A stretch of 64,000 nt of DNA from Sulfidibacterium sp964456625 (GCA_964456625.1 CAYWBO010000006.1:1-64000), one strand, 5' to 3'. Counted from the first letter of the stretch, positions 16,283-24,251 are shown. A program made the numbers and translations. Notes: generated by a model not told the origin, from the letters alone.

Positions 16283-16921
16283 ATGCATGTACACGAGCTG
16301 AATCCTAAAAAGACACTGGCTGTTGCCATCATCTTTGCCGTGGTAATCATTATTGGTTTCCTTACCATGAAAAAACCGCTGCTCAACTATCAGATGAACG
16401 TAAAACAAAGTGTTCAGCAGCTTCAGGATAAGAATGCTTACTTTTATCCATACCAGCTTCCTGATTTTATCAATCATAAAGATAAAAACACGGTACTGAT
16501 CGACATCCGTAACAAATTTGTTTACGGACAGGGACACATTCCGGGATCGGAAAATATTTCGGCCGTCGGTTTGACAGAACCCGAAAACATCGATCGGCTT
16601 AAAGAATACAAGAAAAACGGTATCACCGTGGTGCTGTACGGTCAGAATCAACTTCAGGCCAATGGCCCCTGGATGCTTTTCCGCGAAGTTGGGTTCGACA
16701 ATATAAAAGTCCTGCTCGGAGGGTATGATTATTACAAAGCCCACAAAAACGACCTGGCTGCCACAAAAGATGATAACTCTTATGTGTTGGGAATTCCGCG
16801 TTGCAATTATGCTGAAGTGGCCAAAAGCTCCGGTTCGGTATCTCAGGCAAAGGAAGGCACGAAAAAACCGGTGATTTTCCACCGCAGAAAGAAAGCCGCT
16901 GCTGTGTCAGGGGGCTGCTAA
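16283..16921 (+). CDS. Membrane-anchored rhodanese-fold protein with C-terminal SGGC tail (copy 2)
   Basis: 212 aa: membrane anchor at residues 11-29, rhodanese fold at about 45-155 (VLIDIRNKFVYGQGHIPGSE; KVLLGGYDYY), tail HRRKKAAAVSGGC. The catalytic loop is VVLYGQNQ, with Gly120 where the active cysteine should be. Cys174 (PRCNY) and the terminal Cys212 are the only cysteines. The final eight residues equal those of the preceding protein although 7 of 8 codons differ at the third base, which points to selection on the peptide. Last gene of the psr-like operon, tail-to-tail with the Crp/Fnr gene. Confidence 0.88.
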   Translation: MHVHELNPKKTLAVAIIFAVVIIIGFLTMKKPLLNYQMNVKQSVQQLQDKNAYFYPYQLPDFINHKDKNTVLIDIRNKFVYGQGHIPGSENISAVGLTEPENIDRLKEYKKNGITVVLYGQNQLQANGPWMLFREVGFDNIKVLLGGYDYYKAHKNDLAATKDDNSYVLGIPRCNYAEVAKSSGSVSQAKEGTKKPVIFHRRKKAAAVSGGC

Positions 16922-16945
16922 ATACCTGGTTTTAAGCGGTAAGGT

Positions 16946-17641
16946 TTATACGCCACTATTAATACTTATCAGGCGATCGATGTCAAGAATGGTCACTTTC
17001 TTGCCGTCGATTTCTATGATTCCCTCTTTTCGGAATTCAGAAAGTGTACGGATGGTATTCTCAGTGGTTATAGAGATAAGTTCACCAATCTCACGCCTGG
17101 TGAGGTGCATCATAAATTCTTGTTTGTGATAAACCTGGTTGGCCAGCGACAACAATAAATGGGCTACACGGCCTTTTACCTGCTTCTGCGATTGCTCAAA
17201 ACGGCTTTCGATGATGGAATCGGATATCTGGCTCATCTTTTTCATCAGATGCAGACTGAACCTGCCGTTAGAACTTACCAGATGGCGGAGAACCTCTACA
17301 TCGACCAGGCAAACCAGCGTATCTTCCAGGGCGGCAATGCTGTATTTGTATTCCTTTTCAGAGAAGATGCTCAACAAACTTACAAAATCTCCCGGATGGT
17401 TGATGCTGAGAATGTGATCTTTATGATTTGAATCAGTTTTATACTGCTTCACCAATCCTTTTCTCAGATAAAGGAAAGAATCCACAGGATCACCTTCTCT
17501 TTTAATAATTTCTCCTCGTTTATAAAAGATTTCCTGGCGATTTTCATTGACAAGATTATATTCTATATCGTTCAGATCTCCAAAAAGTAGATTTCTGTAA
17601 ACGCAAGATTTACAGCTTGGTATATCGTTTCTAATTTTCAT
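16946..17641 (-). CDS. Crp/Fnr family transcriptional regulator
   Basis: 231 aa: cyclic-nucleotide-binding-type beta roll (about 30-125), dimerisation helix (125-155) and winged HTH (about 160-225; LTRREIGELISITTENTIRTL is the recognition region). Cysteines are Cys10 and Cys13 (PSCKSCVYR) and Cys111 in LVCLVD, whose position resembles Cys122 of FNR; the third N-terminal FNR cysteine is missing. It may bind an Fe-S cluster or sense thiols, oxygen or NO, but that is inference. It lies between the psr-like operon and tusE-dsrE2 and probably regulates one or both. Confidence 0.92.
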   Translation of the reverse strand: MKIRNDIPSCKSCVYRNLLFGDLNDIEYNLVNENRQEIFYKRGEIIKREGDPVDSFLYLRKGLVKQYKTDSNHKDHILSINHPGDFVSLLSIFSEKEYKYSIAALEDTLVCLVDVEVLRHLVSSNGRFSLHLMKKMSQISDSIIESRFEQSQKQVKGRVAHLLLSLANQVYHKQEFMMHLTRREIGELISITTENTIRTLSEFRKEGIIEIDGKKVTILDIDRLISINSGV

Positions 17642-17702
17642 TCACGCTAGCTTCTTTAATGTAGTGAAATAAATAATTTTAAATAAACTTATTATTGGTT
17701 TG

Positions 17703-17724
17703 TCAATCAGAAATATATGATTGA
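17703..17724. promoter_or_regulatory. Inverted repeat upstream of the Crp/Fnr gene
   Basis: TCAATCA (17703-17709), 8-base spacer, TGATTGA (17718-17724), a perfect 7-bp repeat. It lies just inside the predicted leader of the regulator, about 60 bases before its ATG, where binding would block transcription. Candidate autoregulatory site. Confidence 0.35.
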
Positions 17725-17744
17725 TATTTTTGATAAAGAAAGGA

Positions 17745-17752
17745 CAAATATA
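17745..17752 (-). promoter_or_regulatory. Candidate -7 element of the Crp/Fnr gene
   Basis: CAAATATA on the plus strand reads TATATTTG on the minus strand, a match to TAnnTTTG. The -33 element is poor (ATTG). The predicted leader is about 100 bases. Confidence 0.4.
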
Positions 17753-17903
17753 AGCGCTTCATGCATCATTGCAATAACATTTAAGATTTTTTGTTTTTTT
17801 TAATCCGACTCGTAAAATTAGTTTTGGTTATAATTTAACAAAAGTGTGAATTAATAACAGTTTTGGATTTTTAAAGTTTTGTCGTGGTTATTTTAAAAAT
17901 GAC

Positions 17904-17922
17904 TCATAACTTTTAGTTATGA
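17904..17922. promoter_or_regulatory. Inverted repeat upstream of the tusE promoter
   Basis: TCATAAC (17904-17910), 5-base spacer, GTTATGA (17916-17922), a perfect 7-bp repeat ending 17 bases before the -33 box. It shares the TTATGA/TCATAA words of the psr operator but in the opposite arrangement. Candidate activator or regulator site. Confidence 0.35.
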
Positions 17923-17939
17923 AGAATAAAGAAATACCA

Positions 17940-17971
17940 TTTGGAAACTGTTAATTTCTCACCTACTTTTG
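17940..17971 (+). promoter_or_regulatory. Promoter of the tusE-dsrE2 unit
   Basis: TTTG (17940-17943), 20 bases, TACTTTTG (17964-17971): both elements match the Bacteroidota -33/-7 consensus with standard spacing. This is the best promoter match found in the window. Confidence 0.6.
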
Positions 17972-18186
17972 TCGCGTTCATTCCGATGAGGATTTGTTCT
18001 TCCATAACAATACGATTATCTTTCTCCTTGATATAGGAAGGGTGATATAAATCATGAATGTCAAGGAAAAGTTCATTTAAGGGAAAAGGATTGAGATAAT
18101 TATCTGGAAACCTGGTAGATCAAAGGCGTCGGAATAAGGTGAACGGTTTAAACAGATTAAAAACAAAAAATTAAAAACGAAGAAAT

Positions 18187-18498
18187 ATGGCTACAAGAAG
18201 TTTTGCTGGCGTTACCGTAGAAGTGGATGAGGAAGGTTATTTGACCGATTCCGCTCAATGGACAAAAGAAATGGCGGAAGAAATTGCGCAAGAAGAGGGC
18301 ATTGCGCTTACCGACGAACACATGGTTGTGATCGGTTATATCAGGAAAAAAGTGGCTGCCGGCGAAGGGCTTACCATTCGGGGCATCAACAAGTCGGGAC
18401 TGGTAGACGCCAGGACTTTTTATCAACTATTTCCTGGAGCGCCTCTGAAAAAGGCAACCAAGATCGCCGGAGTTCCCAAACCGATTTCCTGTATTTAA
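18187..18498 (+). CDS. tusE: TusE/DsrC family sulfur-carrier protein
   Basis: 103 aa. The C-terminus FPGAPLKKATKIAGVPKPISCI is diagnostic for DsrC/TusE. Only the penultimate cysteine (Cys102, CysA) is present; the CysB position used by dissimilatory DsrC is Thr91, in the ATKIAG context known from E. coli TusE. It is therefore a persulfide carrier of the TusE type rather than a DsrAB partner. In E. coli TusE serves tRNA 2-thiouridine synthesis, but no tusBCD or mnmA is nearby. Pairing with DsrE2 and the psr/YeeE genes suggests sulfur trafficking. Confidence 0.92.
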   Translation: MATRSFAGVTVEVDEEGYLTDSAQWTKEMAEEIAQEEGIALTDEHMVVIGYIRKKVAAGEGLTIRGINKSGLVDARTFYQLFPGAPLKKATKIAGVPKPISCI

Positions 18499-18514
18499 TT
18501 CAAGGCGCATTATC

Positions 18515-19018
18515 ATGGAAAAACAGGAAAAAAAACCTTTAAAAAAACTATTGCTGATCTGCTCTAAGGCTACACTGGAGGATGTGTATGCCGCTTTGGT
18601 GATGGCCAACGGAGCCGTGATGGAAGGCATCGAAACCAAGTTGTTTTTTACTTTTTTTGGTTTGGATGCCATTACAAAAAACAGAATGAACCGACTGCAT
18701 ACCGCTACCGTCGGGAATCCCGGTATGAGAATGCCTGGTGGTACGCCCCTTCCTACCTGGCTGGGAGGCCTGCCCGGAGTGGAAGCTGGCGTTACATCCG
18801 CCATGAAAAAACGCATGGAGGAACTGGACATTCCGCCGGTGGAAGAGTTTCTCGAACTTATCGAAGCAGGAGGCGGTGAAATTTATGCATGCAAGCTGGC
18901 TGCCGATATGTTCAAATTGAAGAAAGAAGACCTTCATCCGTTGGTAAAAGCCATTATCACCGTAGGTGAACTTTATGCCATGTGTGAAGGAGAAGGGTGT
19001 CAGATCGTATTCACCTGA
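18515..19018 (+). CDS. DsrE2-like (DsrE/DsrF/DrsH family) sulfur-transfer protein
   Basis: 167 aa. DsrE-type fold: N-terminal KKLLLICSKATLEDVYAALVMANGAV, a central loop rich in Gly and Pro (NPGMRMPGGTPLPTWLGGLPG) and EIYACKLAADMF with the probable persulfide cysteine Cys126; Cys157 and Cys162 lie near the C-terminus. Proteins of this group hand sulfane sulfur to TusA/TusE/DsrC-type carriers. The gene follows tusE by 16 bases and is followed by a terminator, so the two form a compact unit. Confidence 0.88.
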   Translation: MEKQEKKPLKKLLLICSKATLEDVYAALVMANGAVMEGIETKLFFTFFGLDAITKNRMNRLHTATVGNPGMRMPGGTPLPTWLGGLPGVEAGVTSAMKKRMEELDIPPVEEFLELIEAGGGEIYACKLAADMFKLKKEDLHPLVKAIITVGELYAMCEGEGCQIVFT

Positions 19019-19037
19019 TGTTTGTTAAAATGTTGGA

Positions 19038-19067
19038 AAACCTCGCCATAGGGTGCGGTTTTTTTTT
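19038..19067 (+). terminator. Terminator after dsrE2
   Basis: AAACCTCGCC (19038-19047) pairs with GGTGCGGTTT (19052-19061) with one mismatch and one G-U pair, loop of four, then a T run. It ends the tusE-dsrE2 unit; the T run merges with the tatC -7 box. Confidence 0.65.
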
Positions 19068-19074
19068 ACTTTTG
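19067..19074 (+). promoter_or_regulatory. Candidate -7 element of tatC
   Basis: TACTTTTG matches TAnnTTTG and begins in the T tract of the preceding terminator. The predicted leader is only about 10 bases. No clear -33 box. Confidence 0.4.
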
Positions 19075-19087
19075 GTGTCCTGAACCT

Positions 19088-19927
19088 ATGGAAAAACAGA
19101 CTACTAAAAGTAAAGGCGAGAGCAACGAAAAGGTGATGTCGTTTTGGGATCACCTTGAAGAATTAAGAGGGCACATCATCCGTTCCCTTATTGCTGTTAT
19201 GGTGCTGGCCATTGTTGCCTTTTTGAACAGACATATCGTTTTTGATACCATTATCCTGGCTCCCAGCACCTCGCATTTTATTACCTATACGTTGCTGTGC
19301 AGACTGGGAGACTTACTTCACGCCCCTTCACTTTGTATCCATGGGGTGAATCTTAAGATTATTAATATTAATCTGTCTGGCCAGTTTCTGACCCACATGT
19401 ATATTTCGGCCGTGGTGGGCGTCATTCTGGCGTTTCCCTATGTTTTATGGGAAATCTGGAGGTTCGTACAACCTGCCATGTATGCAAAAGAGAGAAGATA
19501 TTCCCGGGGCGGATTGTTTTTCAGTACGTTTCTTTTCCTGACGGGGGTGGTGTTCAGCTATTTTTTGATCGTGCCCATCATGGTGAACTTTCTGGGAAGC
19601 TATTCAGTAAGTTCGGATGTGGTGAACCAGATTACTCTATCATCGTATATCGGCACCATGACTTCCATGTTGTTTGCCGTGGGAATAGTTTTTGAACTCC
19701 CGATCCTGGTTTATTTCCTGACCCGTATCGGCGTTTTAACCCCGCAATTTTTAAAGAAGAACCGAAAATATATGGTGGTTGTCCTCTTGGCAGTGGCTGC
19801 TATCATCACACCTCCCGACGTTTTCAGCCAGATGCTGGTGTTTATTCCGCTTGAGATTCTTTATGAAGTCAGTATCCTGGTTTCGAAAAGAGTTTATAAG
19901 AAGGTGCAGAAACGTGCCATGGAATAA
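19088..19927 (+). CDS. tatC: Sec-independent protein translocase TatC
   Basis: 279 aa with six membrane segments. The N-terminal MSFWDHLEELRGHIIRSL carries the conserved HLEELR motif that binds twin-arginine signals. TatC is the signal receptor for export of folded proteins, such as the Tat-targeted molybdoenzyme encoded at 10907. No tatA/B is in the window. It appears to have its own promoter just after the dsrE2 terminator, and ends five bases from the convergent mutS2 stop. Confidence 0.96.
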   Translation: MEKQTTKSKGESNEKVMSFWDHLEELRGHIIRSLIAVMVLAIVAFLNRHIVFDTIILAPSTSHFITYTLLCRLGDLLHAPSLCIHGVNLKIININLSGQFLTHMYISAVVGVILAFPYVLWEIWRFVQPAMYAKERRYSRGGLFFSTFLFLTGVVFSYFLIVPIMVNFLGSYSVSSDVVNQITLSSYIGTMTSMLFAVGIVFELPILVYFLTRIGVLTPQFLKKNRKYMVVVLLAVAAIITPPDVFSQMLVFIPLEILYEVSILVSKRVYKKVQKRAME

Positions 19928-19932
19928 TCGGA

Positions 19933-22377
19933 TTATTTAAAAATCACTTTCGTGATTCCGGCACCCCCAAAATTGATCGGAGCATCCCCGAATTCCTTTA
20001 CCTGGTCGATGGTTTTTAAATAATCTCTGACCACTTCCCGCAGAATTCCGTTTCCTTTTCCGTGCAGAATGGTCACCTCCCGGGCGTTCAGGAGCAGCGC
20101 GTCATCGATGTAGCGAATGAGGATTTCGATCGTTTCGTCGGCGCGTTTGCCGCGAAGGTCAAGCGCCAGTTGGAATTCTTCCGCTTTTTTATTGATGTCG
20201 TTTTTGATGTTCGGAATGGTTCCCCGGCGCTGCTGGATACTGGGCTTTTTGTCCGTTTTCAACAGATTTTTGGTGGCGATCTTCAACCGGATGTCATTCA
20301 CATTAACAAAACTTTCGTCCCCCGCAATCTCAACGAGCGTTCCAATGATTTCGGAATCTTTGATCCTTACGTTGTCGCCTGGTTTCGGAGGTGTCATATC
20401 CTCCATCCTGACAGGTTGTATTTCAGGTTTCTGATTTGAAGCAGTTTTTTTTATTTCCTTGCGGGATTTGATTTCCGGCTTTTTCTTTTTGTCGGATTCC
20501 AACGTTTGACGGATTTGCTCAAGATTTTCCCGGCTTATCCGCGTTTTTTCTTTGTCGGCCTGCGATTCTTTGATTTCCCGGATGGTTTTTTCCACTTCTT
20601 TGTTGGCATTCCGGATGATCCGGAGCGCTTCTTCCCGGGCTTCTGCCAGCAGCTGTTTTTTGTTGTTTTCTATTTCAGATGAAAGCTTTGTGTATTTTTC
20701 TTTCAGTGCTTCCAGCACCTTTTGTTCTTCATCAAGTGCAGATTGTTTTTGCGTTACGCTAAACTTTTCTGTTTCCAGTTGCTGAAGTTGTTGATCAAAA
20801 CGCAGGTGCTTGATACCGGATTTCTTTTTGGCCCGGTTCAAAACATAATTCGGGAAACCCGTTTTATGCGCAATTTCAAAGGCAAACGAACTGCCCGGCT
20901 GACCGATTTTCAGGATATAAAGTGGACGGAGTTCTTTCACATCGAACAACATAGCGCCGTTCACAAGATTTTCCATGCGCTCTGCCGCCAGCTTAAGATT
21001 GCTGTAGTGGGTTGTGATAACACCAAAAGCTCCTTTCTTTTCAAACTGTTCCAGAGCGGCTTCTGCAATGGCACCGCCTAGCTGGGGTTCCGTGCCGGTC
21101 CCGAATTCATCGATCAGGATCAGACTTTTTTCGCCGGCATGTCTGAGGAAATATTTCAGGTTCAACAGATGTGAACTGTAGGTACTCAGGTCATTTTCAA
21201 GCGATTGTTCATCTCCTATGTCGATGAAAATATTTTCGAAGGTAAAGAACATACTATCCGGCGAAGCAGGAACAGGAATACCGCATTGCAGCATATACTG
21301 AAGCATTCCTGTTGTTTTCAGGCAAACCGATTTCCCTCCGGCGTTGGGGCCCGAGATCATCAGGATCCTTTGTTGTGGATGAAGCTCCATATCCAGCGGA
21401 ACCACCTCTTTCCCGCTGTTTTTGTGAGAAAGATACAACAGCGGATGCACGGCTTTTCTTAAAGAGAGATTTTGCTTTTCTGAGATCACCGGTTTTGTTG
21501 CATTGATTTTCAGGGAAAACAGTGCCTTAGCCCGGATAAAATCGATCAGTCCCAGAAAACGGTAGATGCCGTTCATCGATTCCAAATAGGGGCGGAGCAT
21601 ATTGGTAAAACGTGTGAGAATCCGGATGATTTCACGCCGTTCTTCGCTTTCCAGTTCGGTAATTTCGTTGCTGACTTCAAAAGACCCTATAGGCTCCATG
21701 AAAATCGTCTGTCCGGTGGCGGATTCATCCTGAATGAAACCTTTAAAAGCTCTTTTATCGGATGATTTGATTGGGATCACAGCACGGCCGTTCCGTACGG
21801 TGATTTCGGCCTGGTCCGGCACCCAACCCGATTCTTTGGCAAAAAGAAAGGCTTTGCGGGTCTCGCGCATCAGCTCGTTTTGCTTGGCCCTTAATTTGTG
21901 CCGGATCTCTCTCAGTTTCTCCGAAGCGCTGTCTTTGATATTTCCTTTGTTGTCGATGATCTTCAGGGCGGTTTCATAAACCTCTTTCGGGAAAATGATT
22001 TCTCCTGCCAGCAGTTTTAACTCGGGCAGATCCTCTTCTTCCTGTCCTCTCAAAAACGAAAAAATATCATTCAGAATGCTAAGCGCTTCCGCCAGGTTGA
22101 ACAGAGATTCCTGCTGGATATAAGAGCCGGTAGGCGCCAGTTGTGAAAGCTCTTCCCGCAGATCGACACATTGGATGGCAGGAAAACTTTGACCGGTTTG
22201 AAAAATATGGATGAATTCCATCGTCTGATCGAGCATTCGGGTGATAATCCGGATTTGCGCCGAAAAACGCATCCTGGAGACATAAGATCTTCCCATCTCG
22301 CTGACACATTCAGCGTCGATCAGCTTTCGGATCTGATCAAAATCAATTTTCTGTTCGAAATTAGCAGGATATATCAT
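19933..22377 (-). CDS. mutS2: Endonuclease/ATPase MutS2
   Basis: About 814 aa. The MutS-type core/clamp region is followed by an ATPase with Walker A GPNAGGKSVCLKT and Walker B LILIDEFGTGTEP, a long coiled coil (about residues 500-650), and a C-terminal Smr nuclease domain (LDLRGKRADETIE; VTILHGKGNGILR). It acts in suppression of recombination or in ribosome collision rescue, depending on the species studied. A TTG at 22395 is in frame, but a -7 box (TAATTTTG on the minus strand, 22383-22390) lies just before ATG 22377, supporting the ATG and a nearly leaderless mRNA. Confidence 0.95.
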   Translation of the reverse strand: MIYPANFEQKIDFDQIRKLIDAECVSEMGRSYVSRMRFSAQIRIITRMLDQTMEFIHIFQTGQSFPAIQCVDLREELSQLAPTGSYIQQESLFNLAEALSILNDIFSFLRGQEEEDLPELKLLAGEIIFPKEVYETALKIIDNKGNIKDSASEKLREIRHKLRAKQNELMRETRKAFLFAKESGWVPDQAEITVRNGRAVIPIKSSDKRAFKGFIQDESATGQTIFMEPIGSFEVSNEITELESEERREIIRILTRFTNMLRPYLESMNGIYRFLGLIDFIRAKALFSLKINATKPVISEKQNLSLRKAVHPLLYLSHKNSGKEVVPLDMELHPQQRILMISGPNAGGKSVCLKTTGMLQYMLQCGIPVPASPDSMFFTFENIFIDIGDEQSLENDLSTYSSHLLNLKYFLRHAGEKSLILIDEFGTGTEPQLGGAIAEAALEQFEKKGAFGVITTHYSNLKLAAERMENLVNGAMLFDVKELRPLYILKIGQPGSSFAFEIAHKTGFPNYVLNRAKKKSGIKHLRFDQQLQQLETEKFSVTQKQSALDEEQKVLEALKEKYTKLSSEIENNKKQLLAEAREEALRIIRNANKEVEKTIREIKESQADKEKTRISRENLEQIRQTLESDKKKKPEIKSRKEIKKTASNQKPEIQPVRMEDMTPPKPGDNVRIKDSEIIGTLVEIAGDESFVNVNDIRLKIATKNLLKTDKKPSIQQRRGTIPNIKNDINKKAEEFQLALDLRGKRADETIEILIRYIDDALLLNAREVTILHGKGNGILREVVRDYLKTIDQVKEFGDAPINFGGAGITKVIFK

Positions 22378-22382
22378 CCTTG

Positions 22383-22390
22383 CAAAATTA
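22383..22390 (-). promoter_or_regulatory. Candidate -7 element of mutS2
   Basis: CAAAATTA on the plus strand reads TAATTTTG on the minus strand. It is only five bases from ATG 22377, so transcription would start one or two bases before the start codon. Confidence 0.4.
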
Positions 22391-22446
22391 AACAAATGAG
22401 AGTTTGCTTAACCCTATCAGCGCAAGCAAATAAAAGGGATTTTTAG

Positions 22447-22469
22447 AATAAAGCAGGCCCTGCTTTATT
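22447..22469 (-). terminator. Hairpin at the end of pyrG
   Basis: Perfect 10-bp stem AATAAAGCAG/CTGCTTTATT with a 3-base loop, overlapping the pyrG stop codon. The minus-strand sequence beyond it lacks a clean T run, so termination is likely but not certain. Confidence 0.45.
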
Positions 22470-24090
22470 TGTTTCCCTTGGAAAGTTTGTACTCAAGTGC
22501 TGCTTTCACAAAGCCCACAAACAAAGGATGGGGTTCTTTTACAGTGCTGCTGTATTCCGGATGGAACTGCACGCCTACAAACCAGGGATGATCTTTTAAT
22601 TCGATGATCTCTACCAAATCCTTTTCGGGATTGATCCCGGCCAGGCGGACACCGTTTTCTTCGAAAGCCTTACGGTATGCATTATTGAATTCGTAGCGGT
22701 GACGGTGACGCTCATGGATCATCTCTTTTTTATAAGCCCGATAGGCTAGGGACTCGGTGTCCAGTTTGCACTTGTAGGAACCCAATCGCATGGTGCCCCC
22801 CATATTGTCGATGTTCTTTTGTTCTTCCATCAGGTCAATGACCGGATAGGGAGTTTTCGGTTCAATTTCGGTGGAATGTGCTCCTTTCAGTTTCAGAACA
22901 TTGCGCGAAAATTCGATGGCTGCACATTGCATGCCCAGGCAGATGCCCAGGAATGGAATTTTATTCTCGCGGGCATAACGGATGGCTTCGATCTTTCCTT
23001 CGATGCCGCGGCTGCCGAAACCCGGCGCGACCAGAATGCCGTTGAGGCCTTTCATCTTGGACGCCACATTTTTAGCCGTAACGCCTTCAGACTGGAACAA
23101 TTTGATGTTCACCTTGGCCTGGTTGATGGCACCACCGTGAATAAAAGCTTCGTTAATGGACTTATAGGCATCTTTCAGCTCCGTGTATTTCCCTACAAGT
23201 CCGATGGTCACTTCTTCCTTCGGATTTTTGAGGTTATCCACAAATTTTATCCAGTTGTCGAGATCCACTTTCTCGGGAACGGGTGTTTGTGTTTTCTTCA
23301 GCACCTCCAGATCCAGTCCTTCTTCCAGCATTAGCAGCGGTACTTCATAGATTGTCTCTGCATCGCGCGATTCAATGACAGCCGTCGGTGCCACGTTACA
23401 GAATTGGGCTATTTTTTGTTTCACCCCTTCGTAGAGCGGATGTTCGGTCCTGGCAACGATGATGTCAGGCTGAACTCCCTGCTCGAGGAGGCTTTTTACG
23501 GAATGCTGTGTGGGCTTGGTCTTTAATTCACCTGCAGATTTCAGGAAAGGCACCAGTGTCAGGTGGATGACAACCACGTGGAAGCCCAGTTCCCATTTCA
23601 TCTGACGTACAGTTTCTATAAACGGAAAAGACTCAATGTCACCGACCGTACCACCGATCTCAGTGATGACGAAATCATATTTTTCCGTCTGGCCCAAAAG
23701 CCGGATGCTGCGTTTGATTTCATCGGTAATATGAGGGATTACCTGAACTGTGGTGCCCAGATATTCTCCTTTCCGCTCTTTGGTGATGACGTTTTGATAA
23801 ATCCTTCCGGTGGTAACGTTGTTGGCTTGTGAAGTCCGCGTGTTGGAAAACCTTTCGTAATGGCCAAGGTCAAGGTCGGTTTCCGCACCGTCTTCCGTAA
23901 CATAGCATTCGCCATGTTCATAAGGGTTTAACGTTCCCGGGTCGATGTTGATATAAGGATCCAGTTTTTGGATGGTGACCCTGAAACCTCTCGCCAGAAG
24001 TAGTTTTGCTAGTGATGATGAAATGATACCTTTTCCAAGTGAAGATGAAACACCTCCGGTAACAAAGATGTATTTTACATTCTGATCCAT
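22465..24090 (-). CDS. pyrG: CTP synthase
   Basis: 541 aa, full length. The N-terminal synthetase domain begins YIFVTGGVSSSLGKGIISSSLAKLL and contains DPYINIDPGTLNPYEHGECYV. The C-terminal glutamine amidotransferase domain has the nucleophile elbow GICLGMQCA and the His/Glu pair in FHPEYSS. It makes CTP from UTP, ATP and glutamine. It lies upstream of mutS2 on the same strand with 87 bases between and a hairpin at its end, so they are probably separate units. Confidence 0.97.
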   Translation of the reverse strand: MDQNVKYIFVTGGVSSSLGKGIISSSLAKLLLARGFRVTIQKLDPYINIDPGTLNPYEHGECYVTEDGAETDLDLGHYERFSNTRTSQANNVTTGRIYQNVITKERKGEYLGTTVQVIPHITDEIKRSIRLLGQTEKYDFVITEIGGTVGDIESFPFIETVRQMKWELGFHVVVIHLTLVPFLKSAGELKTKPTQHSVKSLLEQGVQPDIIVARTEHPLYEGVKQKIAQFCNVAPTAVIESRDAETIYEVPLLMLEEGLDLEVLKKTQTPVPEKVDLDNWIKFVDNLKNPKEEVTIGLVGKYTELKDAYKSINEAFIHGGAINQAKVNIKLFQSEGVTAKNVASKMKGLNGILVAPGFGSRGIEGKIEAIRYARENKIPFLGICLGMQCAAIEFSRNVLKLKGAHSTEIEPKTPYPVIDLMEEQKNIDNMGGTMRLGSYKCKLDTESLAYRAYKKEMIHERHRHRYEFNNAYRKAFEENGVRLAGINPEKDLVEIIELKDHPWFVGVQFHPEYSSTVKEPHPLFVGFVKAALEYKLSKGNK

Positions 24091-24251
24091 ACTGCCGGTG
24101 AATTAAAATGCAAAGAAACAATTTTTATGCAAAGTGGAAAGCAAGAGACAGCTGAAAATTTTTGATTCTTTCAAAAATTTAATCATAAAAGAATCAGAAG
24201 CCCGGTTCAGGCTCCTGATCCAATATTAAATACAAAACACAAATGAATTTT

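Larger units (their letters stand above)
17642..18186. other. Divergent regulatory region between crp/fnr and tusE
   Basis: 545 AT-rich bases without a convincing gene. It contains two perfect inverted repeats (17703-17724 and 17904-17922), a leftward -7 box for the regulator (17745-17752) and a well-matched rightward promoter (17940-17971). The tusE transcript would have a leader of roughly 210 bases, unusually long for this genome. I see no known riboswitch in it. Confidence 0.6.

Noticed and set aside
16244..16882. 212-codon minus-strand ORF opposite the second rhodanese-fold gene
   Set aside because: It is antisense to a clear rhodanese domain and to the tail shared with the neighbouring gene; the composition is typical of a shadow frame.
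18187..18498. Dissimilatory DsrC
   Set aside because: The second conserved cysteine is Thr91 and no dsrAB is present; the C-terminus matches the TusE type.
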